Assembly: GCA_030835085.1 (NCBI GenBank)
Contig: JAUQWQ010000142.1
Coordinates: 1-41,144, forward strand
DNA length: 41,144 nucleotides
DNA from: Ignavibacteria bacterium
GTDB taxonomy: Bacteria; Bacteroidota; Ignavibacteria; Tepidaquicellales; OLB5
Direction of reading: 5' to 3'
Shown here: piece after piece, positions 33,066 through 39,963 of the stretch
How the letters are laid out: every line of letters starts with the position of its first letter
Numbering within the stretch: the first letter of the stretch is position 1
Notes under the pieces: generated by a model
Database searches by the model: none
What the model saw: only the letters and a program-made list of their open reading frames with translations
Told to the model about the DNA's origin: nothing
Position numbers and translations under genes: made by a program

Positions 33066-33437
33066 TTAATAGATTCCTTTTTCTTTCATATATTGCTTAA
33101 CTTCTTCATTGTTCAAAAATACCAGCCCAACAATACCGAATACCATGCTGGCAACATTGCCTGTCAACACTGATACAATATCAAATATTGATGCGAACTG
33201 AACGGAACTGTATGTACCTGAACGGTTCATATTATTAAGCCTGTTGTATGCAACAAAATCCATAACACATGCAATTATGTTAATTATCGGAAATGCCCCG
33301 AACAGGCAGCCGATACCGCATGAAATTAGCCCGCCAATGAATGTATAACCCGTCCACCCGAAAGCGTAAAGTCCGTTTACTATTCCGGAAATCAGGAAAA
33401 ACGTTCGAAGTAAATTTAACTGTTCGTTATTGTTCAT
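33066..33437 (-). CDS. Small four-helix membrane protein, paralogue 2
   Basis: A 123-residue paralogue of the 32675-33046 protein, exactly the same length. It has hydrophobic helices at about 8-30, 32-58, 82-108, and the shared motifs SCGIGCLFGAFPIINIIACVM, FVAYNRLN, YSSVQFASIFDIVSVL and the C-terminal KEKGIY. The tandem pair arose by duplication. I do not recognise a named family. It lies 14 bp after the 85-residue membrane protein gene on the same strand and probably belongs to one transcript. Confidence 0.75.
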   Translation of the reverse strand: MNNNEQLNLLRTFFLISGIVNGLYAFGWTGYTFIGGLISCGIGCLFGAFPIINIIACVMDFVAYNRLNNMNRSGTYSSVQFASIFDIVSVLTGNVASMVFGIVGLVFLNNEEVKQYMKEKGIY

Positions 33438-33451
33438 TCAATATATTTAAT

Positions 33452-33709
33452 TTATAAAATAAAACCGCCAATTGCCCACCTGATAAAACCGAAAACCAGC
33501 GTTATGAGATTCAGAACCATACCGATTGAAGCAGGTGTTTTACTGGGATTATATCGGTCAGTTTCCTGAATCAATCCCACTATACTTAATATCAAACCAA
33601 CCAAAGCTACCGGTAATGTTACCCAGAATGTCCATCCCAGGCACGGAATATACCCTATTATCATAGCTATTATTGCTATGATACCAATAATTAAACCGCC
33701 TTTGCCCAT
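33452..33709 (-). CDS. Small membrane protein, DUF4190-like topology
   Basis: An 85-residue protein with two or three membrane helices (LIIGIIAIIAMIIGYIPCLG, FWVTLPVALVGLILSIVGLI, IGMVLNLITLVFGFIRWAIG). The alternating G-I-I-A pattern and the short polar loop QETDRYNPSKTPAS resemble small helper-like membrane proteins of the DUF4190 kind; this is a topology comparison only. Its start overlaps the end of the DUF2752 gene by 19 nt, indicating one transcript. Confidence 0.68.
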   Translation of the reverse strand: MGKGGLIIGIIAIIAMIIGYIPCLGWTFWVTLPVALVGLILSIVGLIQETDRYNPSKTPASIGMVLNLITLVFGFIRWAIGGFIL

Positions 33710-34038
33710 TTTTGTTTCCTTTTCAGATAGATTATTTTTTCAGATCTTTTTAAATTGATCAGGTATTTAATAAATAATAGTGAATTTATAACAAATATTA
33801 CAAATATATAAATTGACCCGCGGTTGACTTCGGAAGCTGCGTAAAATTCAAATTGCACTATATGAACAAATCCGCGCGTCATACCGCATGCAAAACACTC
33901 TATATTATATCTGGAAATGCTTTCGCATAAAGGTGTATTTTTCAGTATCACTTCACCCGGTAAAATGAATAAAAGCAGAAGCAGCATCACAATTGCGGTG
34001 CTGTAGAACACCCAGGCTGTTTTAATTGCACTTTTCAT
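33691..34038 (-). CDS. DUF2752 membrane protein
   Basis: A 115-residue membrane protein with the DUF2752 signature: a cysteine pair and Arg in ECFACGMTRGFVHIVQFEF (Cys47, Cys50, GMTR at 51-54), preceded by one helix (STAIVMLLLLLFILPGEVIL) and followed by another (YIFVIFVINSLLFIKYLINL). The family is widespread in Bacteroidota and Actinobacteria, usually beside other small membrane proteins (CD225/DUF4870 kind); its role is unknown. The C-terminal tail is basic and overlaps the next gene by 19 nt. Confidence 0.85.
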   Translation of the reverse strand: MKSAIKTAWVFYSTAIVMLLLLLFILPGEVILKNTPLCESISRYNIECFACGMTRGFVHIVQFEFYAASEVNRGSIYIFVIFVINSLLFIKYLINLKRSEKIIYLKRKQKWAKAV

Positions 34039-34062
34039 TTAAGCCGGTAAAGTGAATAAATA

Positions 34063-34091
34063 AAAAAGCGCATTCATTTTCTGAATGCGCC
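34063..34091 (-). terminator. Terminator of the upstream DUF4870-like gene
   Basis: The stem GCGCATTCA/TGAATGCGC (34069-34091) with a 5-nt loop is followed, in minus direction, by a U-run. It lies about 30 nt after the stop of the gene at 34123-34461, and separates the two DUF4870-like genes from the DUF2752 group. Confidence 0.82.
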
Positions 34092-34122
34092 TTAATTGAA
34101 ACCTTTAAAAAGCGTAAATTAT

Positions 34123-34461
34123 TTATTTGACAAGGTTGAATTTTTCGCCAAATTGCCCAACCATAGGAAGTGGTTTGCATTCGCCTTTAGACGCATTCAT
34201 CATACCCATAATAAGAAATATTATCCATGGAATATAAAGAATAAAACCAATTCCGCATGTAATTGTACCAATGATGCCTGCAAGAATATTAACAATAAGT
34301 AATACTATTGATTGCTCTGTATGGTACATTACAAAGTTATTTCTTTTCATGTCATCCATAAGTAACGGAATGAAGAAGATCAGATATGCAATGATAGCCA
34401 TCGTTTTTCCGTTGTTTACATCTTCCTGTGTGAAATTCACCTGTCTTGTTGATTCAGCCAT
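34123..34461 (-). CDS. DUF4870-like membrane protein, paralogue 1
   Basis: A 112-residue protein of the DUF4870/Tic20-like type. A polar N-terminus (TRQVNFTQEDVNNGKTMAII) is followed by three helices. The conserved middle segment NNFVMYHTEQSIVLLIVNIL carries the family motif F-x-x-x-H-x-x-Q/EQ, and the protein ends LPMVGQFGEKFNLVK. It is paralogous to the next gene, sharing NGKTMAI/DGKMMAI, MYHTEQ, PLPMVG/LPLIGAWG and KxNLVK endings. The function is unknown; homologues are common in Bacteroidota. Confidence 0.85.
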   Translation of the reverse strand: MAESTRQVNFTQEDVNNGKTMAIIAYLIFFIPLLMDDMKRNNFVMYHTEQSIVLLIVNILAGIIGTITCGIGFILYIPWIIFLIMGMMNASKGECKPLPMVGQFGEKFNLVK

Positions 34462-34524
34462 TAAATTTTCTCCTGTTGATCCTGTATATTATTTTGTAAA
34501 ACTAAATTGCGTCTTCTAATGTAA

Positions 34525-34914
34525 TTATTTTACCAGATTCAGTTTTGCGCCCCATGCGCCAATTAACGGAAGCTCTTTTATCTTGCCGCCAATTGCATTC
34601 ATTAATCCCATTATCCATAATACAACATATGCCAGCCATGGTAAAATACCGAGTATTGATACAACGCATCCCAATGTACTGCTTATCTGGTTGACTATGA
34701 TCGTTAAAATTGTAATAACTATATATATCAAAATAAAAGCAATCCATAAGGCAATTGCCTGCTCTGTGTGATACATTGCAAACTTTTTATCTCTTGCTGC
34801 CAATAACGGAACTAAAAAGAAAATATAGGCAAGTATCGCCATCATTTTCCCGTCTTCAATTTCTGCCTGTGTGATTGAAGCTACTGCCGGTCTTGTTGAT
34901 GTATTGTCAGTCAT
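34525..34914 (-). CDS. DUF4870-like membrane protein, paralogue 2
   Basis: A 129-residue paralogue of the preceding entry. The N-terminal polar segment (SITQAEIEDGKMMAILAYIF) is followed by the KKFAMYHTEQAIALWIAFIL motif, two further helices (IYIVITILTIIVNQI, VVSILGILPWLAYVVLWIMG) and the closing LPLIGAWGAKLNLVK. An AGGAG ribosome binding site precedes the ATG. The two genes are 63 bp apart, most likely a tandem duplication within one transcript that ends at the terminator 34063-34091. Confidence 0.85.
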   Translation of the reverse strand: MTDNTSTRPAVASITQAEIEDGKMMAILAYIFFLVPLLAARDKKFAMYHTEQAIALWIAFILIYIVITILTIIVNQISSTLGCVVSILGILPWLAYVVLWIMGLMNAIGGKIKELPLIGAWGAKLNLVK

Positions 34915-35049
34915 GACTCTCCTTTAGGTTAATTATGAAAAAAATGAATTTGAATTCGCTGTAAATTGGTATAACCTAAAATATCAGAAAGAAGGGTAGA
35001 TTGGTAATTTTGTATAGCCGCACGATATGAAAAATTCTGTAACCGTCTG

Positions 35050-35466
35050 CTATCTGAAGATAGCCTTTATGCTTCCCCAGGTATCGCGTACGCTGGAAAT
35101 AACATGAGTAACGGTTATTGTCTGCGAATATACATAATTGCCGTTATTATCTACTATCTTCAGCCTGTAATAATATACAGGTGCTGAATTTAGATTTGCG
35201 GAAGTATTATCTCTGTAATAATAATATGAATTACTTCCAATTGCCGTTACACTGCCAATATTTACATAGTTATTTGGCTCAGATGCACTTCTTTCAATTT
35301 CAAAACGGTTCAGATTATCTTCAGTACCTGTTTTCCATTCCAAAAGAATTGAATCTGATTCATTCTTTCCTGTAAAATACTGCAATTCAGTTGCCGCATA
35401 TACTACACCGGCAACTAATATAATCAGCAGACAAGCTATACTCGTTATTTTTAGTGGCTTTTTCAT
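35050..35466 (-). CDS. Secreted single-domain FN3-like protein
   Basis: A 138-residue protein with a signal peptide (ITSIACLLIILVAGVVYA) and one fibronectin III-like domain of the type commonly placed before T9SS sorting domains: LQYFTGKNESDSILLEWKTG, RFEIERSASEPNNYVNIGSV and YYYRLKIVDNNGNYVYSQTI. Here the domain stands alone and no sorting domain follows; the protein ends VRDTWGSIKAIFR. It may be a remnant of a larger surface protein or a genuine small adhesin-like module. No neighbour is co-transcribed. Confidence 0.75.
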   Translation of the reverse strand: MKKPLKITSIACLLIILVAGVVYAATELQYFTGKNESDSILLEWKTGTEDNLNRFEIERSASEPNNYVNIGSVTAIGSNSYYYYRDNTSANLNSAPVYYYRLKIVDNNGNYVYSQTITVTHVISSVRDTWGSIKAIFR

Positions 35467-35647
35467 TGGAAATTATTCAAATATATATGCATTTATTAAA
35501 AAATGCAAGTATTTTACAATTAAATATCAGTTAATTTTGAAGAAATTTTAAAGGAATTGTTTGGAAAAATGCTGTAATTCAAGGCTCAAAAGCCAATACC
35601 CGGTATATATCTCAATCTGAAGTTAATTCGCAAATAATCATAGCTTT

Positions 35648-35675
35648 TTTTGCCTTTTACCTTTTTACTTTTGCC
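35648..35675. repeat. 7-nt periodic repeat (TTTTGCC type)
   Basis: Four exact heptamers: TTTTGCC, TTTTACC, TTTTTAC, TTTTGCC. The tract lies 8 nt before the stop codon of the permease gene. The rest of the 217-bp gap (35467-35683) shows no gene or RNA that I can recognise. Confidence 0.65.
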
Positions 35676-35683
35676 ACTCAATA

Positions 35684-36823
35684 CTATTCCAGTTTCTTGT
35701 TAAACCTTAACGAACTCAGAGCAAGTATCACTACACCAAAAATGAACAGTGCCAGGAACTGATCATATAAATTCTCCATTCCAACACCTTTTAAAATTAT
35801 TGCCCTGACAATAGTAATAAAATACCGCAGAGGGATAAGGTATGTTATGTACTGCACCCATATCGGCATATTCTCTATTGGAAATGAAAAACCGCTGAGA
35901 TAAATCATCGGCATCATTACACCGAAAAATGATGTCATGGTTGCCTGCTGCTGGGTTTTGGATATAGTTGAGACAAAGAGCCCGAGTCCCAATGTAGAAA
36001 GCATAAATAATAGCGCCGCAAAATAGAGGAGTGGAACACTTCCCTTTACTTCTATGCCAAACCAGAAACGCATTACAGTCATTACAATTGTAACCGAAAC
36101 AAATCCTAGAATTGAAAAAGGAACCAATTTACCAATAATTATCTGGTATGATTTTAACGGTGTCACTATCAGTTGTTCAAATGTCCCGATTTCTCTTTCC
36201 TTAACAATTGCAAGAGAAGTGAGATTAATTGTAACTACCATAATAAGCAAACCGACAATTCCCGGGAGCATGTAATTACGTGTTACAAGATCGGGATTAT
36301 ACCATGCGCGGGTCTCGGCTTCAATAACGGGAATTTTCATAACAGGCATATTCTTTCTGCCGGAGCGTTCAATGAATTCACTAACAATATTCGATGCGAA
36401 GCTGATAGTAATACCTTGTGAGTATCCTGCAGCTATCAGTGCCTTATTGCCGTCTGAGCCGTCAAAGATAGTCTGCAGTTTTGATGTCCTTCCGCTTCGA
36501 ACGTCTTTTTCAAAATCAGGGGGAATCACAATTGCCATAACGACTTCACCGTTATCCAGAAGTTCTGTAATTTCAGTGTAACTTGAAACATGATATTGCA
36601 TCGTAAAGTAACCCGATTTCTCATACTTTTCAAGGAACTCCCGGCTAGTTGAGCTCTTATCCTGATCCCACACAGCAGTTTTGACATTTTTCACATCAAG
36701 CGTTGCCGCGTAACCAAGGAAGATCAGCTGCAGCACCGGGGCAAGCAATATCACCCCGAACATCCGCTTATCGCGTTTGAATTGCAGGAATTCCTTTTTT
36801 ATGAAATTTAATATCAGGTTCAT
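35684..36823 (-). CDS. ABC-2 type permease, YbhR/YbhS-like (second)
   Basis: A 379-residue transporter permease with one N-terminal helix (RMFGVILLAPVLQLIFLGYA), a large extracytoplasmic domain (about 45-180) and five C-terminal helices. Family motifs are DVKNVKTAVWDQDKS, WYNPDLVTRNYMLPGIVG, VKEREIGTFEQLIVTPL and YLSGFSFPIENMPIWVQY. It probably forms a heterodimer with the paralogous permease 2 bp upstream. With the two ATPases and the HlyD protein it would form a drug or toxic compound exporter. It is the last gene of the operon. Confidence 0.92.
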   Translation of the reverse strand: MNLILNFIKKEFLQFKRDKRMFGVILLAPVLQLIFLGYAATLDVKNVKTAVWDQDKSSTSREFLEKYEKSGYFTMQYHVSSYTEITELLDNGEVVMAIVIPPDFEKDVRSGRTSKLQTIFDGSDGNKALIAAGYSQGITISFASNIVSEFIERSGRKNMPVMKIPVIEAETRAWYNPDLVTRNYMLPGIVGLLIMVVTINLTSLAIVKEREIGTFEQLIVTPLKSYQIIIGKLVPFSILGFVSVTIVMTVMRFWFGIEVKGSVPLLYFAALLFMLSTLGLGLFVSTISKTQQQATMTSFFGVMMPMIYLSGFSFPIENMPIWVQYITYLIPLRYFITIVRAIILKGVGMENLYDQFLALFIFGVVILALSSLRFNKKLE

Positions 36824-36825
36824 TT

Positions 36826-37953
36826 TTACCCGTTAGACTTTCTCATCCTGATTGTTGATATACCGATAAAAAATGCTGTGAAAATTAACAGACTGATTAT
36901 CTGCTTCCAGAATGCTTCAATCCCCGCACCCTTTAGAATTATTGCGCGCAGTATAATGATATAAAATTTCGCGGGAGTAATATTGGTCAATATCTGTATT
37001 GGCCAGGGCATACTTTCTATGGGGAAAATGAATCCTGAAAGTATAAAAGTTGGAAGCATTGTTGCAATAGAAGCTATCTGAAATGCTACCTGCTGTGAGT
37101 CAGAAACTGTTGAAATAAATATCCCCAGGCTCAGCGTCCCTATCAAAAATATTATAGTTGTCCAGAATAGTGTCAGGTAGCTGCCCTTTATTTCCAGCCC
37201 GAATGCTATATTGCTTATGAATAATGTAAATACCGCAACAAACAGCGCAACTATAGTGTAGGGGATGGTCTTGCCGATTATCAGCTCAAAGGAACCTAAC
37301 GGCGAAACCCTAAGCTGCTCCATTGAACCAAGCTCTTTTTCACGTACAATTGAAAGGGTTGTTAATATTACGGCTGTTGTTATGAGTATCATACAAAATA
37401 ATCCCGGTATAAGGAATTTTGTTGTGTTCAGATCAGGGTTATACCAGAAAAGTGGCTGCGGATCAATGGGTACAAATGATTTCACTCCTGTACGGGCAAG
37501 AAACTCCTGTGTAATTTTATTATTATAAAACCGTGTTGCTGAAGTAACATAGTTCATTATCACAGTTGCGGTGTTGCCGTCAACACCATCTACCAAAAAC
37601 TGCAATTGAACGTTTTTGCCTGCCCGCATATCATCGGTAAAGTTTGCAGGAAAAACAACAACACACTGAACCAGCTTTTCATCCAGCATGCTGTTTATTT
37701 CTTTATCATTATGCAGGTAACCAACAACGTTAAAATAACTCGAGCTTTCAAGCATCGCAATAAATTCGCGGGTTTCGGGTGAGTTATCGTTATTCTTTAC
37801 TGCAATTTTTACATTCTTCACATCAAGGGAGAGTGCATAACCAAATAACATTAGCAGGAATACCGGAAATATAAAGATCAGGTAAAGCGTTCTTGCATCA
37901 CGCCTTATCTGCCTGAATTCTTTCTTAACCAGTGCGTATATCCTGTTTAACAT
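36826..37953 (-). CDS. ABC-2 type permease, YbhS/YbhR-like (first)
   Basis: A 375-residue paralogue of the next permease, with the same topology and motifs: RTLYLIFIFPVFLLMLFGYA, DVKNVKIAVKNNDNS, FWYNPDLNTTKFLIPGLFCM, VREKELGSMEQLRVSPL and ILSGFIFPIESMPWPIQ. The large soluble loop after the first helix is typical of YbhS/YbhR and YhhJ proteins. It is 53 bp downstream of the second ATPase gene, with a heptad repeat in that gap, and 2 bp upstream of the second permease. Confidence 0.92.
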   Translation of the reverse strand: MLNRIYALVKKEFRQIRRDARTLYLIFIFPVFLLMLFGYALSLDVKNVKIAVKNNDNSPETREFIAMLESSSYFNVVGYLHNDKEINSMLDEKLVQCVVVFPANFTDDMRAGKNVQLQFLVDGVDGNTATVIMNYVTSATRFYNNKITQEFLARTGVKSFVPIDPQPLFWYNPDLNTTKFLIPGLFCMILITTAVILTTLSIVREKELGSMEQLRVSPLGSFELIIGKTIPYTIVALFVAVFTLFISNIAFGLEIKGSYLTLFWTTIIFLIGTLSLGIFISTVSDSQQVAFQIASIATMLPTFILSGFIFPIESMPWPIQILTNITPAKFYIIILRAIILKGAGIEAFWKQIISLLIFTAFFIGISTIRMRKSNG

Positions 37954-37980
37954 TTCAATTAATAATTACTTCCTGTAGCT

Positions 37981-38008
37981 AAAATCTGCAATTTGTAATT
38001 TGTAATCT
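37981..38008. repeat. 7-nt periodic repeat (GTAATTT type)
   Basis: Exact heptamers: AAAATCT, GCAATTT, GTAATTT, GTAATCT. The tract overlaps the stop codon (TAG) of the second ABC ATPase gene. It shares the ATTACAAATTAC motif (minus strand) with the tract at 39922-39963. Confidence 0.7.
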
Positions 38009-38945
38009 ACGTATCCTTCTCAAGCAAATTCACAAATACATCCTCAAGTGAGGGAGCGATTCTTTCAATTCTTTTTACGCTGATATTATCTTTGCCAAGT
38101 ATATCCATAATTTCGTTTTTCCGCGTATCTGCATTATTCAGCTCATCCTTATTCAATGTAATATGTATATACTCACCAAAGTAAGCACTGCTTTTTATCC
38201 AGGGGATCTTATCCAGTATCTTTATTGCGGTATCAGCATTCCCTGTTTCGGCTTCAAAAATGGGATTTGAAAGATACTTTGTCTTAAGCTCACCCGGTGA
38301 GCCGCCTGCGATAATTTTTCCGGCGTCAATCATCATTATCCTGTTGCAGAATTCGGCTTCGTCCAGATAATGTGTAGTAACAAAAACAGTTGTGCCGTTA
38401 GTTGATAGATCATTTATCAGGTCCCAGAAATTCTTTCGCGATATCGGGTCAACTCCGCCCGTTGGTTCATCCAAAAAGACAATTTTTGGCTCATGTATCA
38501 CGGCGCAGCCTAAGGCAAGCCTTTGCTTAAAGCCTGTTGAAAGTGTCCCGGTTAATGAATCCTTCCGGTCGGTAAGTCCCGCAGTTTTCAATACCCACTT
38601 TTTCCTTTCATACAGAGCGTTTCCTTTGAGTCCGTACACGCTTGCGAAGAAATTAATGTTTTCTTCCACGGTAAGATCTGTATACAATGAAAATTTTTGC
38701 GACATATACCCGATATTGCGTTTTACCATATCAGGTTCTTTTTCTATGCTGTATCCAGCGACCATTGCATCGCCGCTTGTAGGTTCAAGTATAGCGCACA
38801 GCATTTTTATGGTTGTCGATTTCCCCGCGCCATTGGCGCCTAAAAAACCAAATACTTCTCCCTGCTCCACTTCAAATGAAATACTATCAACTGAAGTGAA
38901 CTTACCGTACTTTTTCGTTAAATTCTTAACTTCTATCGAATTCAT
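38007..38945 (-). CDS. ABC transporter ATPase, second half equivalent of YbhF
   Basis: 312 residues from the preferred start (MNSIEVKNLTKKYG), whose ATG lies 4 nt after the stop of the first ATPase gene. An upstream in-frame ATG at 38978 would add 11 residues that translate repeat-like DNA, so I reject it. Walker A is GANGAGKST, the signature is the variant LSTGFKQRLA, Walker B is KIVFLDEPTGGVDP, and the H-loop is intact (FVTTHYLDEAE). The C-terminal extension (SVKRIERIAPSLEDVFVNLL) is typical of ABC-2 drug-export ATPases. It pairs with the preceding ATPase. Confidence 0.92.
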   Translation of the reverse strand: MNSIEVKNLTKKYGKFTSVDSISFEVEQGEVFGFLGANGAGKSTTIKMLCAILEPTSGDAMVAGYSIEKEPDMVKRNIGYMSQKFSLYTDLTVEENINFFASVYGLKGNALYERKKWVLKTAGLTDRKDSLTGTLSTGFKQRLALGCAVIHEPKIVFLDEPTGGVDPISRKNFWDLINDLSTNGTTVFVTTHYLDEAEFCNRIMMIDAGKIIAGGSPGELKTKYLSNPIFEAETGNADTAIKILDKIPWIKSSAYFGEYIHITLNKDELNNADTRKNEIMDILGKDNISVKRIERIAPSLEDVFVNLLEKDT

Positions 38946-38949
38946 ACTT

Positions 38950-39900
38950 TCAGTCTCCCTTCCCTTTGGGGAGCGCAAGCGGCACCTTTGGTGCTGTACG
39001 GGTGGGGTCTTCTTTCAAAACATGTATAAATACATTCTCAAGTGATACCGGCTTAATCCTCTTATCTTTTAATTCAACATTATATTCTGCCAGCAATTTT
39101 TCAATTACCGGTACATCGCCCGTATTATTTATGGCTATATCAATTCTATCACCAAATAACTGGGACTCAAAATCAGTTTTATCAGCAATCAGCTTATATG
39201 TTTTTCTTAAGTCCGGAGTAACAATTTCTAATATGACTTTATTCATACCTGCTTTTATGGCAGCAGGGGAGTCGTTCATAAGCAGTTTCCCATTATTCAT
39301 CATAGCAATTGTATTAAATCGTTCAGCTTCATCCATATATGGAGTAGATATCACAATTGTAACGCCGTCATTATGTAATTCAGATAGTATCTTCCAGAAA
39401 TCACGCCGCGAAACGGGGTCAACACCCGTGGTTGGCTCATCAAGAAAAATAATTTTGGGTTTGTGAATAAGTGTACAGGCAAGTGCTAGTTTTTGTTTCA
39501 TTCCGCCTGAAAGTTTTCCGGCAAGGAATTTACGGAATTTGGTTAAACGAGTGAATTCCAGAAGTTCATTTCTTCTTTCCTTAAAATTTTTAACACCATG
39601 CAGTTCAGCAAAGAACTCAATGTTTTCGTCAATGGTCAGATCTGCGTATAGACTGAACTTTTGCGATAAATATCCTATTTCATCTTTAATGCTGCCTGTC
39701 TGCTTCAGCAGGTCAAATCCCAGCAGGTTTGCAGTACCGCTATCAGGCTTAATTAAGCCGCAGAGCATTCTTATGAGTGTGGTTTTTCCTGCGCCATCGG
39801 GTCCAACTATACCAAAGACTTCATTCCTTTCAATATTAAAGGAAATATCATTTACTGCAATCAGTGCATCAAATGCCCGGGTTAAACCCTTAATTTCAAT
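38950..39900 (-). CDS. ABC transporter ATPase, first half equivalent of YbhF; no canonical start codon
   Basis: Translated from ATT at 39900 this gives 316 residues: IEIKGLTRAFDALIAVNDISF, then Walker A GPDGAGKTT, signature LSGGMKQKLALA, Walker B KIIFLDEPTTGVDP and the C-terminal PVSLENVFIHVLKEDP. The frame is open back to a TGA within hlyD, but no ATG, GTG or TTG occurs before Walker A; the first ATG (39768) is after it and would delete the P-loop. A rare start, a frameshift or a sequence error must be assumed. The H-loop histidine is Pro (VISTPYMDEAE). The last 18 or so residues translate a GC-rich repeat. Confidence 0.85.
   Translation of the reverse strand: MEIKGLTRAFDALIAVNDISFNIERNEVFGIVGPDGAGKTTLIRMLCGLIKPDSGTANLLGFDLLKQTGSIKDEIGYLSQKFSLYADLTIDENIEFFAELHGVKNFKERRNELLEFTRLTKFRKFLAGKLSGGMKQKLALACTLIHKPKIIFLDEPTTGVDPVSRRDFWKILSELHNDGVTIVISTPYMDEAERFNTIAMMNNGKLLMNDSPAAIKAGMNKVILEIVTPDLRKTYKLIADKTDFESQLFGDRIDIAINNTGDVPVIEKLLAEYNVELKDKRIKPVSLENVFIHVLKEDPTRTAPKVPLALPKGKGD
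38951..39011. repeat. GC-rich composite hairpin sequence at the ATPase junction
   Basis: A local GC-rich stretch contains CTCCC...GGGAG-like and GCACC-TTT-GGTGC palindromes. It encodes the last residues of the first ATPase (TRTAPKVPLALPKGKGD) and provides its stop. Composition differs from the surrounding AT-rich gene, suggesting insertion of an intergenic repeat unit into the 3' end. Confidence 0.5.
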
Positions 39901-39921
39901 AGCCTGTTCGATATAGATTTC

Positions 39922-39963
39922 TATATTGTAATTTGTAATTGCTAATTCGTAATTCGTAAAGTT
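39922..39963. repeat. 7-nt periodic repeat (TAATTCG/TAATTTG type)
   Basis: Heptamers read TATATTG, TAATTTG, TAATTGC, TAATTCG, TAATTCG, TAAAGTT. The tract covers the end of the hlyD gene, including its TAG stop, and the place where a start codon for the ATPase gene would be expected. Confidence 0.72.

Noticed and set aside
38946-38978. Upstream ATG (38978) as start of the second ABC ATPase
   Set aside because: The 11 extra residues translate the GC-rich repeat and lie within the previous gene; the ATG at 38945 gives the usual ATPase N-terminus just after the previous stop.
38392-39045. 217-residue plus-strand open frame over the ATPase genes
   Set aside because: It is antisense to Walker B and signature regions of two clear ABC ATPases, an antisense shadow.
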